Positions 24,641 to 38,938 of a DNA stretch of 64,000 nucleotides are shown here, piece by piece. A program made the position numbers and the translations under genes. Each line of letters begins with the position of its first letter. Within the stretch, counting starts at the first letter, position 1. The DNA lies in assembly GCA_013407085.1 (NCBI GenBank), contig JACCGJ010018221.1, positions 62,001 to 126,000 of the forward strand, in the 5' to 3' direction. The notes under the pieces are model-generated. The model did no database searches, was not told the origin of the DNA, and was given only the letters and a program-made list of their open reading frames with translations. The DNA comes from Atriophallophorus winterbourni. Taxonomy: Eukaryota > Platyhelminthes > Trematoda > Plagiorchiida > Microphallidae.

Positions 24641-27600
24641 TGACCGCTGGGATTATAAAATAGTTCCAGGGAATTAAAGGACATATATTTTAATCAAAGT
24701 TTGCACGTGTGGATCAAAGCTCCTCTATCTGAAACAACACTTTAGGGAAAATTTTATATACGCTGACAAGTATTTTGCATTTCTCATAGGATAATAATTA
24801 AAGTCTATCCACGGTTATTCGGTACATCGAGAAGGCATTTAGTACCAGCACAAATATCAGCGAGTTTATAGCCACATATTGATGAATATACAATCGATCT
24901 CTTAATGGGAATTTCCTCATCATTGATGTATTGCCATTTTTATGTACCCATTGAGAAACGAGACCTTGTGCTTACTCTAAGTTTTGGAAAATGCTTTCTC
25001 TATAATACCATTTGATAAATATTGACGTCGCGCTTTTAACTTTTTGTCAACACAAGCTATTAACATTTTCCGAAATTTAATTTCGTTTGAGGGAGTGTAT
25101 ACAGTTTTTACAAGCGACTGAGCGGAAGCCGGTGTTCCAATGTTTGATCACCACTCGAAATATTCACTTAGTTCACATCTTCCACCTAGAACCCCTTATG
25201 TCTGATTTTTGTATTTTTCGCTTCAATCCCTAAGGAACATTACGATCCGCGATCCTTGACACTGTAACTTTTCAGACATGTTGGTACAACTAACATGTGG
25301 GCATTAATTTCTTCAGTCATGGCTACATGTAAAATTTTGGATTACAATTCATTAAACACCGATTTAATGAAGCCCGAATATCAATATTTTTGCAAAACGT
25401 TTACCTTAACTCTTAGCAGATGCAGAATTCCGGTTGCATCATCAACAGTACACAAGCGATCTTTTTTCATTTTCATGATAGCGAATCCGAGTAGAGATAA
25501 CTTTCGAATTCGCCACCTATTAAATTCGAATGAGCAACTAAACAAATCTCCTGATTTAGCAGCAATGGCTTGTATTTTATGAATTTAATTTTTATTTCAT
25601 CATGTACGCACGAACACCACTCAAACGATTTTCTGAAAATATCGGGGCTATATTAAATTTCGTTTTTCAAGAACCAAATAGTGATTTTCATTTACGAGGC
25701 CATCATTACTAGTGATTGAGATAAGCACGTAAACACTTTTGTAGAAAGTGTCGATTTCCTAATTTAGCGATAATATTCGTAAATTTCTCAAGATAGGTTT
25801 CAATGGGTAATACCCTATCCAACTTAGTGGTTGAACACCATCGAATAATATTTGATTTGTCAGCACGACCATCGGAACAATTAGGGCGAACCAGGTGAAT
25901 GAAATAGTTTAGACAACGGTTTAACCATTTGCACCGACTAACGAAAATCCAAGTTAAAGTAGGCAGGTCATAGCACCGCAATCTTTACTCACAAAGACGT
26001 TTACATATTTGTCGTTTCTCAATGAAAAAATACTTACCACCGAGGCCGCGTACGAGAGTTGACAACATTTTCAAAAGTGAGCTCTATCTTCGTAGGTCAC
26101 TCCTCAATTTTGTCGAATGGCCATACCGATTGGTCCGATTCATGCGTGAAACACGACACACACCAACAACAAGCTACTCCCGTCAACCATACACAACCAT
26201 CACAAGAGACGAGAGTCGTCACGTTAAATTTTTTCCAATATATTTATAATTGCAGTCGTAATCGGATTAGAAATCAGGTTGGAGAATTGATCGATTGTAT
26301 TTTGCACGAAACTCAATGTGCGCCGTTTTGTCGTTGCTATGTAAACGCAGAATAATCGTGTTGACCGCAAACAGTAATTGATAAGTGACGAGAAAATCAG
26401 GCAATCTCCATGTTTCTGGATCAATCACAAGAGATGTCTTAACCACTTGAAACCAGAAAATGATAGTGAAAGATCCTATGTTTGGCACGCTTTTAATGCT
26501 CTTGCAGATCGACTCACTGTTTAAGTCAATTGTACAACACCAACATTTTAATAATCATTTCCTAGTCAATCCTAAAAGGAGAGCCCTAGCACGCAAACAA
26601 TGTTGAATTGGGGCTTAATGTTTTTTAAAATCTACATGAACCACCTATCCGGCACACTTACCCGCACCGATCCCCAATGATCGAAATGTTGTGATCTCAT
26701 TATCGCTTTTCTCCAAAATAGAAAGATCGATGCAACAAAACAAAAGATTGTATCAGTCATTCAACTGTAGCGCAATGTAACTTGCTTTGAGTTCACTGGT
26801 TGAGAATGAGACATCCTGCTTATTTAAATATCATAATCTTGAGAGCGTAAAATGGGAAGAATATTTCAATTAAGCATATATTAATTGCCTTTAAAAATTC
26901 GAATCTACGATAAATTGGGCTTTAGATTTCTTTCAATAAAACAAACAAATTATCTATCCAAATTGATTAAAGCTTATGACATCTGATAATATAGATGTGA
27001 GGCAGATGATTTTCACACGGCTTTTATTTCAATATGTCATAGGCATACCTTTTATTCTGATGTTTTTCATGCTTAATTTTCGTGTAGTATTTTTTAGTAA
27101 TATTAGTATTTTAATGATTTTTAAAAGGTACTGCAACTAAGTGAGGTTGGTTAAATAAAGTGTCAATGCAGCTGTTCTCGAATTGATTAATTTTTTGTTT
27201 TAACATTTGAAAGGTTGATCATTATGGCACAATCCCCTGGGATTGCGAACGAAAGGTCGTTGTGATGCGGAAGTGAAAAAATGTGATTATGAACAGATTA
27301 GTTGGTTTCGAAAAATTAATTAGCAAACACCCTGATTTTTCAATAGATCTAGTTGAATGCAGCCCACGTAAATTATCCAGCAAGGTTTTAAATGCCTGCG
27401 AAATTTCAAATGATCCCATCTATTGAGAACTAGTGGAACATTGATACGTGTAAATTGATTATGAATCTGGTCATACTTTGATGTTGGGATAATGTCGGAC
27501 AAGGGTTCTTGATCGAAAAATGATCAAAGTTTAACCTCAATATATCCAACTTTCAGGACCTGATATGTGTAAAACTACTCAACACTCGAATTGCATCTAA

Positions 27601-28168
27601 TCTACCAACCGATTCATATACGTTTGATTGAACAGGTTTTTTGTGCTAGCCTTATCCAAACGTAGCTTCGAAGTCTAATCTTCGTTTATGTACCGCGACG
27701 GTGTAAAAACATAGCACCTTTTAATATGCAGTGTATTACTATTTATTAGTTTGGATCTAATTTTTCCAAGAACATTCCGCGTTTTCTATTGAAGCCAGAT
27801 TCTACTTTGCGATAACTAGATTCAACTATCAAGTGGAATAAACTTTGTTATGCCACAGTTCTGAAATAAACCCAAATCAACCTAAACACCTATTGAGGGT
27901 CAATTTCAATTTTGACAGCTCATTTCGAGTAGAGAATTTTGCACTCACTGAAATGTCTTGCATTTGATTTCGGTCAAAGCAGAATATTTGTAAAAACGTA
28001 TTGGTATTAACCACAAAACTACACTAGAGCGCTTGGAAATATCATGGAGATGTGCAGTCTGCCTTTATCCACTTCCTTCTACTCCCTTGCAGATATTATT
28101 TCAGCGCCCTCTATAATTTGAAAGATTTTTCGTTTACAATTGTGATTGAATGTTACAGTTCGCACCAG

Positions 28169-28429
28169 TTAAAGTCTAATATGATGCAGTAGAAACGATA
28201 TCTTATTTCTGGTCACCTTGTCAATCTCTCCAGTGTATGATGGGCATCTGAATTTTCGACCATTTCTTTCACTCTGGACACCATCCCCATCGTGATCAAT
28301 GGGCGATGAACCATGATGAACCAGTTTTCTGAAATACATTTTTTTACCAATGCCCGCAATTAGCGAACCTTCGTTCAAACCATTATCGGCTATCAATTCT
28401 GGTGGATCTTTACGGGGAGAGAATAACAA
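28169..28429 (-). other. Coding-like open frame, unrecognised
   Basis: 86 codons open on the minus strand with mixed codon use, including PPELIADNGLNEGSLIAGIG and HHGSSPIDHDGDGVQS. The frame opens with TTG rather than ATG, preceded by a weak CACACAG acceptor, and a weak GTGACC donor follows ATTGACAAG. It could be an exon of a nested minus-strand gene or a transposon piece. No family recognised. Confidence 0.18.
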
Positions 28430-29180
28430 TCTGTGTGCTGACCAATTAGCAAAAGATGGTCAGCTGTGATTGAATAATCAGGACAACTTTCAAACATGTG
28501 TGCCAACAGCTGTGCGATAGCATACGAATTTCTACGATTTCACGCGGTCTTAATTTTCGACACCGAGTTGTTTTATTCTCGACAAGAGATCTTCGTCATT
28601 TATCTACAATATTGACAAAATAAACTTAGGATAAACTAATTAAACGTCTCTACTTCGTGACTGACCATATACGAAAGGTATTTTTCGATTTTTTGTTTCA
28701 CGAGACATTCCTGCATCCAATAAGATGTGGGGTTTTGTAAATAGTTTATTCATCTAAATTTATATCACTCAACGTTTGGGTCTATGTTTAGTGAGGACAA
28801 TCATTTGACCTTTCGCCGCGGCTTGAACAAAATTGAAGTGAAAAGCTTAAGGTCTCTTTTTTATTTCCTATAAAATTATATCGCTCACATCAATCAAATT
28901 GAACGATAAAGCTTATTTCGCAAGGGTTGACTCGTTTTCATGCACCCCCATGTATCTCTTACAATGATAAACTGAAAATCACGATTTTGTTTTGTAAAAT
29001 TTCTGAAATTGAATTAACTTTGAACCTTACTAAAACGTGATACGAATCAAAATTGGCTATGATATTTTGTTGTACCGATACGCTGCTGACGAGATCACAG
29101 ACTGATAGTGATTTGTCTTCAACTAAACATATTTTGAACAGAGACAACTGCGAGGATCTCGATAAGATATGCATCCGTGA

Positions 29181-29390
29181 TTAAGCGTCGATATGTATCC
29201 GTGTCGAAGCATTCAAGTTCGGTGGGAGCGCACGAAATAAGATGGAGGGAGCGGACACATTTGCGATCTGGCGCTGAGCTCGGCAGTACGTACAAACGTT
29301 GGCATGCGAGACCTCCAGTTTGCACGCTTTGAAATCATATATTTTGTGGCTCGAATGACCTTCACAACAGATGCAAGTAACCAATCATCC
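29181..29390 (-). pseudogene. Possible gag zinc-knuckle relic of an LTR retrotransposon
   Basis: A minus-strand frame reads CICCEGHSSHKI, FKACKLEVSHAN and VCTYCRAQRQIANV. The spacing resembles paired CCHC knuckles in Gypsy/BEL gag proteins (C-x2-C-x-G-x-H), with several Cys/His positions lost. No RT or integrase neighbours were seen, so this is tentative. Confidence 0.28.
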
Positions 29391-32300
29391 TAAGGATTTG
29401 CGCAGAATACGGTGTAACCCACGTCGCTCGATCATCATGATGTTGCTCGCCCTTAGTACACCTTTGCGCCTAGATTAGTCGGTTTGTTAACGGGTCATAT
29501 CAGATGTTGTTCAAATTGTGTTAGTCGAGCTTGCGTAATTGTTTGTGACGTTTATATTAATCAAGCTACAAGGGATCATCATTAAAAGTGATATTATGTT
29601 TTAGCGAAAAGTTTGCTATGGTAGCCAGATTTACTTATATGTCCACGAACCGTCGGCTTGATGAAGCTTCTGATTCAGGAGCGAAACAACACCAAACTCT
29701 TACCATTATCGATTGATTTCAAGCCAACGTATCATATTGTCTGATTAATTTAATCACGATTTTTATCCGAATCTTGGGTTTTCTGTCATGTAACCATCTG
29801 TTTAAAAGAAACTGGCTTGCCAGATGTCTTTGATTGCTGCGCCCATTGGATATCTATCTGTAAGACAAGTCTCGTAAACAACACGCAATGCCATTTTCAA
29901 TAATTTATGTGAGAATTGATGATCCTTAGCATCATTTTTCGTTAGTAATTTTCACATTCTATTACCTATACTCGACTAATTGAAAACTGCGGTAATGATG
30001 ATGAAATATGTAATGTGCAGAACAACTAGAACTCGGAGCATAATGTTTCCCCAATACCCTACTTTTGAAGTCCTCACGAGTATTGAGCATTCCACAGAGC
30101 AGTGAAAATTTTAAAGTTACTTTTTCTTTGCTTCGAATTGAGGGCAGTTCAAGCTCTTTGACAACTAGCTACTCAGAACGAATTAAGTTTTACACGTAAG
30201 TCACTTTCTCCGCACTATCAGTTGTGGGTGAAAACGTTTCTGCCATGTAAAAAATCCAACAAGCACACTGGAAAAATCACTTGGTTTCAGGTGACAATGC
30301 CAAACGAGTGCCAAAATATGAGTTCTTTCGAGAAAGCCATAAACACCATGCCACACACCACATACGATATGAAGCAACTAGTGTGGGCAACCATAAATTG
30401 GACGAATTTAACTTTAATCAATCTTCGAAATGTTGACTGGTTTGCTACCAGATTTCAATGTGCCTCATTTGTTGAATCACCAATAATTAATTAATGAGTG
30501 ACCAATATTTCGAGTTTTATAAGAATATATAGAGTTTAACTAACAAAATATTTTGTAAGTGAAGTTTATCGTATGAATCGTCATATTGCAGTGTGAATGT
30601 CGCATATTTTTAAAAGGGTTTACGCGAATTACGACGCAGAGTAACTTTCAACTGGATATTTATGAGAACCAAATAACACTGGCTATTTTTATAAAATGAG
30701 AACATCCTAATTTTATTGATTATACTTTGACACTGTGTCTACGAATTTACATGGTTTTTGCCGAGTTGCTCAAGACACTTGTCATTTCCGTTTGCATAGA
30801 AGTTCGCTAAATACACGAAAACTCGAAAGATCGCAGTATAAAAATGTAAGGGATTTCTGAATGTCTGATAACAAAGCTAAACCGAATAGATTGTTTTGGT
30901 GAACTCCATTAACATGAACATTAACTATTAATAAGATTAAATAGGGTGCTTGTGTCAATTTTATCGATCAGTGACCTCAAAGCTCCATCTTTATCTGATA
31001 CTACTCGACTGTTTCGAGTCACTTGGATTCTGATCGTAATGTCCGTAGCTGATGCCTACAAACAAAACGAAACCATCACTGCTGTCAGTTAGTTGCTATT
31101 GAAAAATACCAGCCAGTGTGTTGATTTTAATGCTAAATAATTATCGGCTCAAATGTGCCCTTCGTATGTGTTAAGAATACCAGACAATTGTCCATATTCG
31201 TCTTCTCAATAAAACGAATTAATTGCTGCTCAATAATTAAATATTTATTTTAATATTTTAATTTAAATATGTGCATATCCTTAAAGCCTCATAAACTATA
31301 TGCGATGTTGCTTTAAATAGCCATGAACTAACCGACAGTTAATCTTAGATTTAAGAGAATTCTTTCGGCTTCAATGTTATACGGTAACTAGTGTTCAAAC
31401 AAGCAGAATTCCTTGATTTATTTATCAGTATGTGACTTTAAAGTGCCCATTCCGATTTCATCAAGTTTTATTCCACGGGAAAAACAACTCGAAGTAATTT
31501 ATTATCCGAATCTGTTTCTGCTTAGCGATACCTCTATCTAAGGAGAGACAAATTTTCCTACAATAAGATTTTTTTATTTTCCACTCAAGTAACATGCTTT
31601 TATTTTGAACAAGCGAAAGAAAACTACCAAAATTATTATAGAATGCTCAAAATGTTTTTAATAAACCGATATGCGCAGAACGATAATTTCAATCAAACAT
31701 AAGACCATCGTATACTAGCAACTGAAAACCTCTGTATAATATTAGAGAATTTTAATTAAAAATCAATAGTATGTTCATGCATTACCATAAATCACCTTTA
31801 ACATGAGCGAAAACATCGCCGTCCGGCTTGAAAATTTATCCAAACCGATCCCATCGTTCTATCCCATCGTTGCGAATAATCTAGTTGTACGATTTACATC
31901 AATTCCACAAAAACGTGATCACTGCTATACGTTCAAGGGAACGAAATTCACGACGCGATGATCGATCACATTGTATATCACCGATAGTCCGCTTTCCGAT
32001 GAAATGAATACAAATCGATGAAACAATTTCATTTCTTATAAATCGTAAATTTTTAGTCGTGTTTTGAGAGACTGTGCATTTGTTTGTTGTCATAGTAGCC
32101 TGTCAAATGTCGTGCCGAAGTTCTTCATTCAGCAATAGTTTTTCACTTTTTTGCGCGTTCGGCAATAAACTTTTCAAACATTACTGATACATTGGGGCAT
32201 TCTATGTGTATGACTCTGATTTTATGAAATAATTTAAATTATTTATAGTTGATAAAAATGAACGGGTGTGTAATAACTGTTGCAAAATGACAGCAAAGGA

Positions 32301-35300
32301 ATTGATTTTGGTATTATGATTAGAAGATATATTATGAATTAGATTTTAACCAATCCATTCCTTTTAACTGTTCACAATTTCACTGATTTGCCGATACTCG
32401 GTAACCGGACCAAAAAGTGATTTCCGAAGTCCCATGCTCTCAGATAATCCACACCAAATTTAACACCAAAACTGAACTAGTTTTCTCACAAAAATAATTT
32501 TTACAGAATTTTCGTTTGTTTTTCTGTGAGAAGTTCGATTAATGACTCAGGGCTGCTGAATGAAACATTCGAGGATTGACAGGAGTGAGGGAGCAAAAGG
32601 TGAATGTTGAATAAGTGTTTTTATTTATATTTCATACATACACCGCATTACATGTTCCCGATCTCATTCAATAAAGAGAGCAAGATTAGATTAGATTTGA
32701 ACTTGTAAACCTCTGTTTGATAAGATTAGCCCACCCAACCAGTTCCTGCCAATTAGACCAAATCCCTAAGTTGGGTAACGGAAGATTGCTCGTAAAGAAA
32801 TGGATCTATCAGGTCGCGTAGGACTCATTGATGAGTTATTTTCATACTGTTTCCGATGTAGATTATTGATTTGAGTGTAGTAGGTAATTCGAGTTAAACA
32901 CATTTTCGCAAACCTTCGAGTAGAGTTCTAGATCGACCCACTAAGCTCTAGGAAATCAAACGTATGAACTGTTACATCGCTACGATTCTACATAACTACA
33001 ATATAACTAAAGTTACCTTTTAGTTATACTTGGGCTATTTTTCACCAACTTCACCAGATTATTGCACTTTTTTATTACAAAATTACATTAAGTAAAATTT
33101 TTATCGCATTAATTCTAATCTTACAACATAGCGCTATGATCATTTTGTTTTGAATAATTCTCAAATTTCAGAAAATCGCGGTAACATTTTAAAACTAAAT
33201 GTCTTTTAAGCTAAAAACTCCCATTGGTTCGATAGTTCACTTTTCTGAAAGTGCCCTAATTTATTTTGAATTGTTTTTCTTCAAAATTTCATTACCTTGC
33301 TAATGATTAATATCTCCTCAAAAGACCGACATTTACACTTTCAATGTGATTTTCCGAAAATCCCGTAAAAGTGTGATGATATCTGCAAAAACCGAATGTC
33401 TTATGGTTGTCAAAAATTCACAACTTTGATGTCGTTTTACTTAAGCTGGTGGTGTTCCTTCCAGTCAAATCCTGTCTAAAATTCCTTGCTGTGATCCAGT
33501 TAGCGAAAATCATTTCTCGCTGCATGAGCAAAGCACGATTGTTCAAATTGGCTTCGCTGTTTCTCAATTCAATACTATTATTTCGTTTTATTTAGCCAAG
33601 CGTCACTTATGATCAGAAACCGATTTCCCGCTTTGTAAACCGTTTCGGTGGTAAAGACGGTATCTTCACTTCTCTTGAACGTTAAACAACTAATACAATA
33701 GTACCGGTAGTGAATCTGACTGATATTTCCGCTTGCTTTTAAAACACGCATGTGTTAAATTCGATCACACTTGCATTGGATGCTTGACCGAAAGGCTGAT
33801 TCAGATTATTCTTTTTTACATCTACGTGAGCTTCGTGCTGCTTTTAACCGCTTAGTTTATTTTCACTTTACCGCGTTGTTATGGTCTACACAATGCGGTG
33901 AGGTAATGTATTTACCTATTGTCCGGAAACCAGAAAAGATTCAAGATTTGTGGTAAAAAAAGCGAATAGTTGTACAATACCGTAAGATATACGTATAAAA
34001 GTTGTACGAATCGTACTCTATTGTTTGTACGAAGGAGGAGTGAATTTAATTCTGATTTCAACATGGAGTGCGGAAATGTAGTCTGAAAGGTATGCTATGG
34101 GTAATTTATTTTTTATAAGTGCGCGTGTAAAACGGAAACACTAATTTTGTTCAGTGTAATGGGGACAACACAGAATTATTCAACATTATAGATTGTAACT
34201 TTACTTTGAAGATCGTTTCATTCGGTGAGGACACAATTTCGGGCGGTAAACTGTTCCACAGAAAGCATACACGGGGTGCATAAAATACCGGTGACATGTT
34301 AATCTAAATTTTAGTATTTAAAGAGGGGTTGGAAGACTGGAACCAATTTTTTAAAGAGGTATTTTGAGTGGATGGGACTCCCTGTGGATGATTCGGTATG
34401 TCAGGATTATGCCATCTCGGATGCGTCTGCGCTCTGGGAATGCACAATCCGAGTCTAGCCGTCAACGATACATTATACAATTCGGTAACAATTTTATTTG
34501 TTTATGTGAAATCTTTTCGAGCATTTGGATGTATCTCTCCAACCTCGGTACCCAAACTTGAGATGGATAGTCCAAGACTTGATTTATGTACATATTTCCA
34601 TTGGCACTAATTTTGTACTCGTATGACAACAAACAACTTCTAAACTGGTATAACAAAATTCCCCAAAGTCAATTACATTTGAACCATTAAATTCTCTTCA
34701 AATGGTATTAGAAAAAAGAAGCACAACCATTTAACTTCAAATCAGTTCTTTCTACCATTTTATAGCCAACATTCCAACCCATTTCAGTTCACTACTTGCT
34801 CACAAATCTTTAACGAACATAAAATCCTGAAACCATGCGCTCTGTTTTTCAATAGAATTGATGCAATCCGTCATTCGTTTGCATGCATAAAAATTTCTGT
34901 ATATTCACAATTTTGCAGGCAAATCAGGGAATATTTGATAGTTTTTACACTTGAGTTTCGTTCGCAATAAAAAAACCACGGCAATTTTATTTGATGACCA
35001 ATTTAGTTTGAAGTAAGAACTATTCAAATTAATACAAGTGGCTTCAAGTAGTCTTTCAAAATCCAAGTGATAAATGATTTAAAATGCTGACGTAGATTCT
35101 GTGGATGGGAATTCTAAAATGAAGCATGTTCACATTGTTTACTGTCGTGAAATAAGTAGTATCGGTGTCTCATGTAAATGACAATGAAATATCAAAGGTT
35201 TGCGATGCATGTGATGCATGCATTTCAGACAACCGTTTCAATACAAAACCTGAAACGGGTTGACAAAAGCGGACCCAAATAGTGTGTGTGCACTAAAAAT

Positions 35301-36292
35301 TGCTTTAGGTTCTCTTCGTGAATTGATAAAATTATGTGGAATTCATGCAATTCTAAATAACAGTTCCAAAACTATAGGTGTTCTGAAAATAGTCGATATC
35401 TATTGAGATTAATCTTCCCATTGTCTTGCGGCAAAAATGTTGGGTTTGAAGAGAACGCCACTTGTATTTGCTAACCTACATATAAAAGAGACTGTTGAAT
35501 TTTTCGCCTAATTAACTTGTACCCATTAATTATATTATCCTTAAGACTCTTAACGAAACTCTTCTTATTCAATTGGTGCCACGTAATCGATCACGTATAT
35601 ACTTCGCCGAATAATATATTGGGAAAACGTGGTATGTTCAAATAGAAGCTTCTGACTTAAATTATGTTTGGAACGAGATTTATCGAGTTTTAGGCGGCCG
35701 GGATTCCCATCACATAACAAATGCAACCCACATTTATTATCCTCTCACAGATCAGGAAAATCTGAAAAAGGGACCCTTAGATTTCAGTCGCCATTGTGCT
35801 GTCAAATATGCGAGGTTTCTGCAAAGTGTGTTTTACTACGAAAGTCATTTTTGATTTTTGTCTCAACGCATTTGCGTTAAATTTACTTTAAGAAAAGAGT
35901 AATGTTATACAGTGGTGTGAAATTGTAAGCCATTGTTGGATGGGGTTGACATGATCGTTAATATCAACGATAGTATAAGCTGATATCTCCGACTGACTAT
36001 CTCGGGTTGCACTTAGGACGAAGAAATCAATATATAATGATTCGGCTATCAAAAAGGCAAAATTTTAGCTGGTTAATCTCCACTCAGTTTTGTTTCTTCC
36101 ATTTTTTTTAGAAAAAAAATATTTCGATCTATTTTAGTGATTTTTACGACAAAAGTAGAAAGGTAGTGCTAATATAATGACTGAGCAAAATCTTTTCATG
36201 TGCCGCAACGCGAAAATCAAGCTAAAATATCAACATAAATCAAATGGAAAAATTAAGCAATCACATTGGCCTTTTGCACAATTGCAGTTTCT

Positions 36293-36335
36293 CTCCATCC
36301 AACCATCCATCTATCCATCCATCCATCAATCCATC
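36293..36335. repeat. (CATC)n microsatellite
   Basis: Imperfect CCAT/ATCC tetranucleotide run directly visible. Confidence 0.9.
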
Positions 36336-37667
36336 GCACTGGTAATTGCTGTCTAGCGCTGCAACGATAGCCAGCAAATTGACAGGTTGCAGGAAAACAC
36401 GAGCCGTGCTGAAACCGCCTTTTCTTTAGTGAAGACACAGTGTGACGGTGTTGTGGTTCATTGCTGCTCGACTAAGTTGCTGTGTGCCAAACAACCAAGG
36501 AACAAGTAAGTGGTTCAGCAAAATGGTTGTAAGTGCACGAAACAACACGCGTATGATTAATCGGGTGTGGGTTGTGCGCCCTCCGGTTCGCTTAACTCGA
36601 AGCTTTATTGCAAATCGATATCCACTTTCGGGCGCATGGGTTTCCGCGATAGGTTTTATCTGATGCTTTACGTTAGATCATAGTTTGAAATCAGCTCTCG
36701 AGATGATTGTTAACACATCAATTCCGAAGATTTTAACTTTTGCTGAACGTGTACTTTAAGCAAGACGAATTTAGACCGTTTCTGTGGCAAAACTATTGAA
36801 GAAAGTGGCAATTGGAATTTTACACCGAGAACTTTGCGTATATTTGTTGCGAATATAATCTTCAATCTTCCACTAGCTTACCAGCCTATTGTTTGCTAAT
36901 ACTCAGCATCGGTATTTCAACAAATCTCAAAATTCTTCCTATAGTGACGCAAATGTTTTGTAGTGGGATTTAAGAACGAAAATGGCGTCACCTCATTTAA
37001 TCGTATGTCGAAATGGACCAGTCAAGCCGCATAGTCGTTCGTTAAACAATCTTGTCACAGTTTAATTTTATAAATTTTGACGTGATCAGTCAACCCGAAT
37101 CAACCCGAAAACACTCCTACATTTAAAGATTAAATCAGTTCCACACTGCTCAAATATATGTAATAATATTCCATGTGTGCCAAGTAGCTATTTTGGCCTA
37201 AGTACTCGGAATGCTGGCAGATGTTTCTGGTGAAAAATAGTGACCTCACCTTTGTGTCGATTATGGGAAATTGGCTATAAAAATGTGAATATTGCCATAT
37301 ATTTCAAAAAGCATCCAGAAACGATCGATAAAAGTGAATATTATCATCAAAACCTTTCTTCTAATATTCACTCTTAACTGACTTACCGCAAAAGCTTGGA
37401 ATGACATTTTACCAATGCAAACTATGATGGTACATGCTAGTAGCAAAAACAAATAATTAATTGTATGAGGACTGTGGGTAACTCTCATCAGGATGTCTTT
37501 CACCATTTTTACAGTGGGCTTTCAACCCTTGCACAGTTACCCATTTTGACAAACGTGTTTAACCCAATTTCCTTATCGTAACTAGGTGTAAACAGGTTAT
37601 CGAGTAATTAACCGCGGCAGTCCAAGATCATTTACAGTGGACGAACCTACATCAGTTGTGAAACAAA

Positions 37668-37815
37668 ATATTCATTTGCATGCTTTTCCGTCACACGCCC
37701 CATGATATGTTGTTTCATGGTTATGGGTTTAACCCCATTAAACATGTTTGGACACATGTATTGAACAGGTTGGTCGTACCAGCTTTATCCAACAGTGGTA
37801 TACAAGCGCTCCTTG
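37668..37815 (+). repeat. Dispersed ~170-bp repeat, inverted partner of 6553-6740
   Basis: Aligns with the reverse complement of 6553-6740 through CATTTGCATGCTTTTCC, TCACACGCCCCATGA, a shared GGTTATGGGTTTAACCCCAT block, ATTGAACAGGTTGGTCGT and TATACAAGCGC. It lacks about 16 bases present in the other copy, where the latter has its hairpin arm. Confidence 0.75.
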
Positions 37816-38588
37816 TTGTACATCAGTTGTGTTCGAAGATAAGAATTGCGCCTTTGGTCCTAGGAGAATATGTTAGAACATTCATTAAGTATGGCATGTC
37901 TTCAAGGTTAATTCGCACGTGATTTACCAAAAGTGCGCTTTTTAACTATGGGTTCCTCGCAATAGTTGAAATCCTGGATAAGCAACGTAACACATTGGTT
38001 CAAATGAAAGTTCTCCATAGCTGTGCTGACCTAAGCGTCTCAATAATTGTCTGACTCACGATGACAATCGAATTAAGCTTTTTGGTTTCACAAAACAATA
38101 CAACCTTTTATGATTAAAGCCTTTTGAAGTGCTTTAGTTCATTGTCGGCAAATAAGCACTAATCGAATGGACTGGGTTTCGAATTTAAGCAGCCCGCCGC
38201 TTGATCATGAGTGTGGGTACTTGTCTTTAATTACGGTTAAGCGCGCTTTGGACGTACAGCTGAGAAACTCATGATCATAATTGGGCGCATCCGTGCTTCA
38301 CGTACAACCGAAAATTTTAGGTTGTTCGTCATAAGCCATGCTAGACATGGCATCTACCCCTTTGCCTTGGAAATTTAAGGCGTTGAGGATTTCTGGTGAA
38401 TTTCACATCAATCTAAAACGTTTTGGAAAACAAAACTACCAAGAACACCGTATGCACGAAATAGTTAACCGTTGAGGACCACAATTTGAATGAGCATTTA
38501 ATTAGATGCTAAATGCTGACAGATTTAATTTCAAATTACAGCAACATCAATTTTTAACTGTTCATATAGTATAAAGTGAAAAACATGT

Positions 38589-38882
38589 TCAATCATTCCC
38601 GGATGAATCGTCAGGGATTGTTATCATGTTCGGTGCCACATTAGAATCACACTCAACAGTGCTTCGCCTGATACTTTGCCAGTTATGAATTCTGAAGTAA
38701 AACATGGTCATTGGAATCATGGGATAGTTGACTAAACGCATTTGTGTGCACGCTCGATCAATAATGCGTCTCGTCCAGGAAATGTGACCTATGCCAATGA
38801 CTGGTTTTTCATCAATCCTCTGTTTGGGAATATCTTTGGGGAATCTGGTAAACAGATGTTCAAACCAAATCTTACGTTGCAT
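38589..38882 (-). CDS. Hypothetical ORF, 97 codons, unrecognised
   Basis: From an internal ATG the minus strand reads MQRKIWFEHLF, later RFPKDIPKQRIDEKP and IGHISWTRRIIDRA, and ends TIPDDSSGND before a TGA. The frame stays open further upstream to 38945 through a CA/TG repeat. The plus strand is also open over part of it, which lowers confidence. No domain, promoter or polyadenylation signal was recognised. It may be a nested single-exon gene, a transposon piece or chance. Confidence 0.2.
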   Translation of the reverse strand: MQRKIWFEHLFTRFPKDIPKQRIDEKPVIGIGHISWTRRIIDRACTQMRLVNYPMIPMTMFYFRIHNWQSIRRSTVECDSNVAPNMITIPDDSSGND

Positions 38883-38907
38883 TTGGATGAATGTCTTCTT
38901 TTCGTGC

Positions 38908-38938
38908 GTCTGTGTGTGTGTGTGGATGTGTGGTGTGC
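38908..38938. repeat. (TG)n microsatellite, interrupted
   Basis: TG run followed by GGATGTGTGGTGTG. Confidence 0.9.

Noticed and set aside
36442..36663. Possible alternative first exon with GTAAGT sites.
   Set aside because: The open frame is short, no promoter signal is visible, and no downstream partner in phase could be shown.
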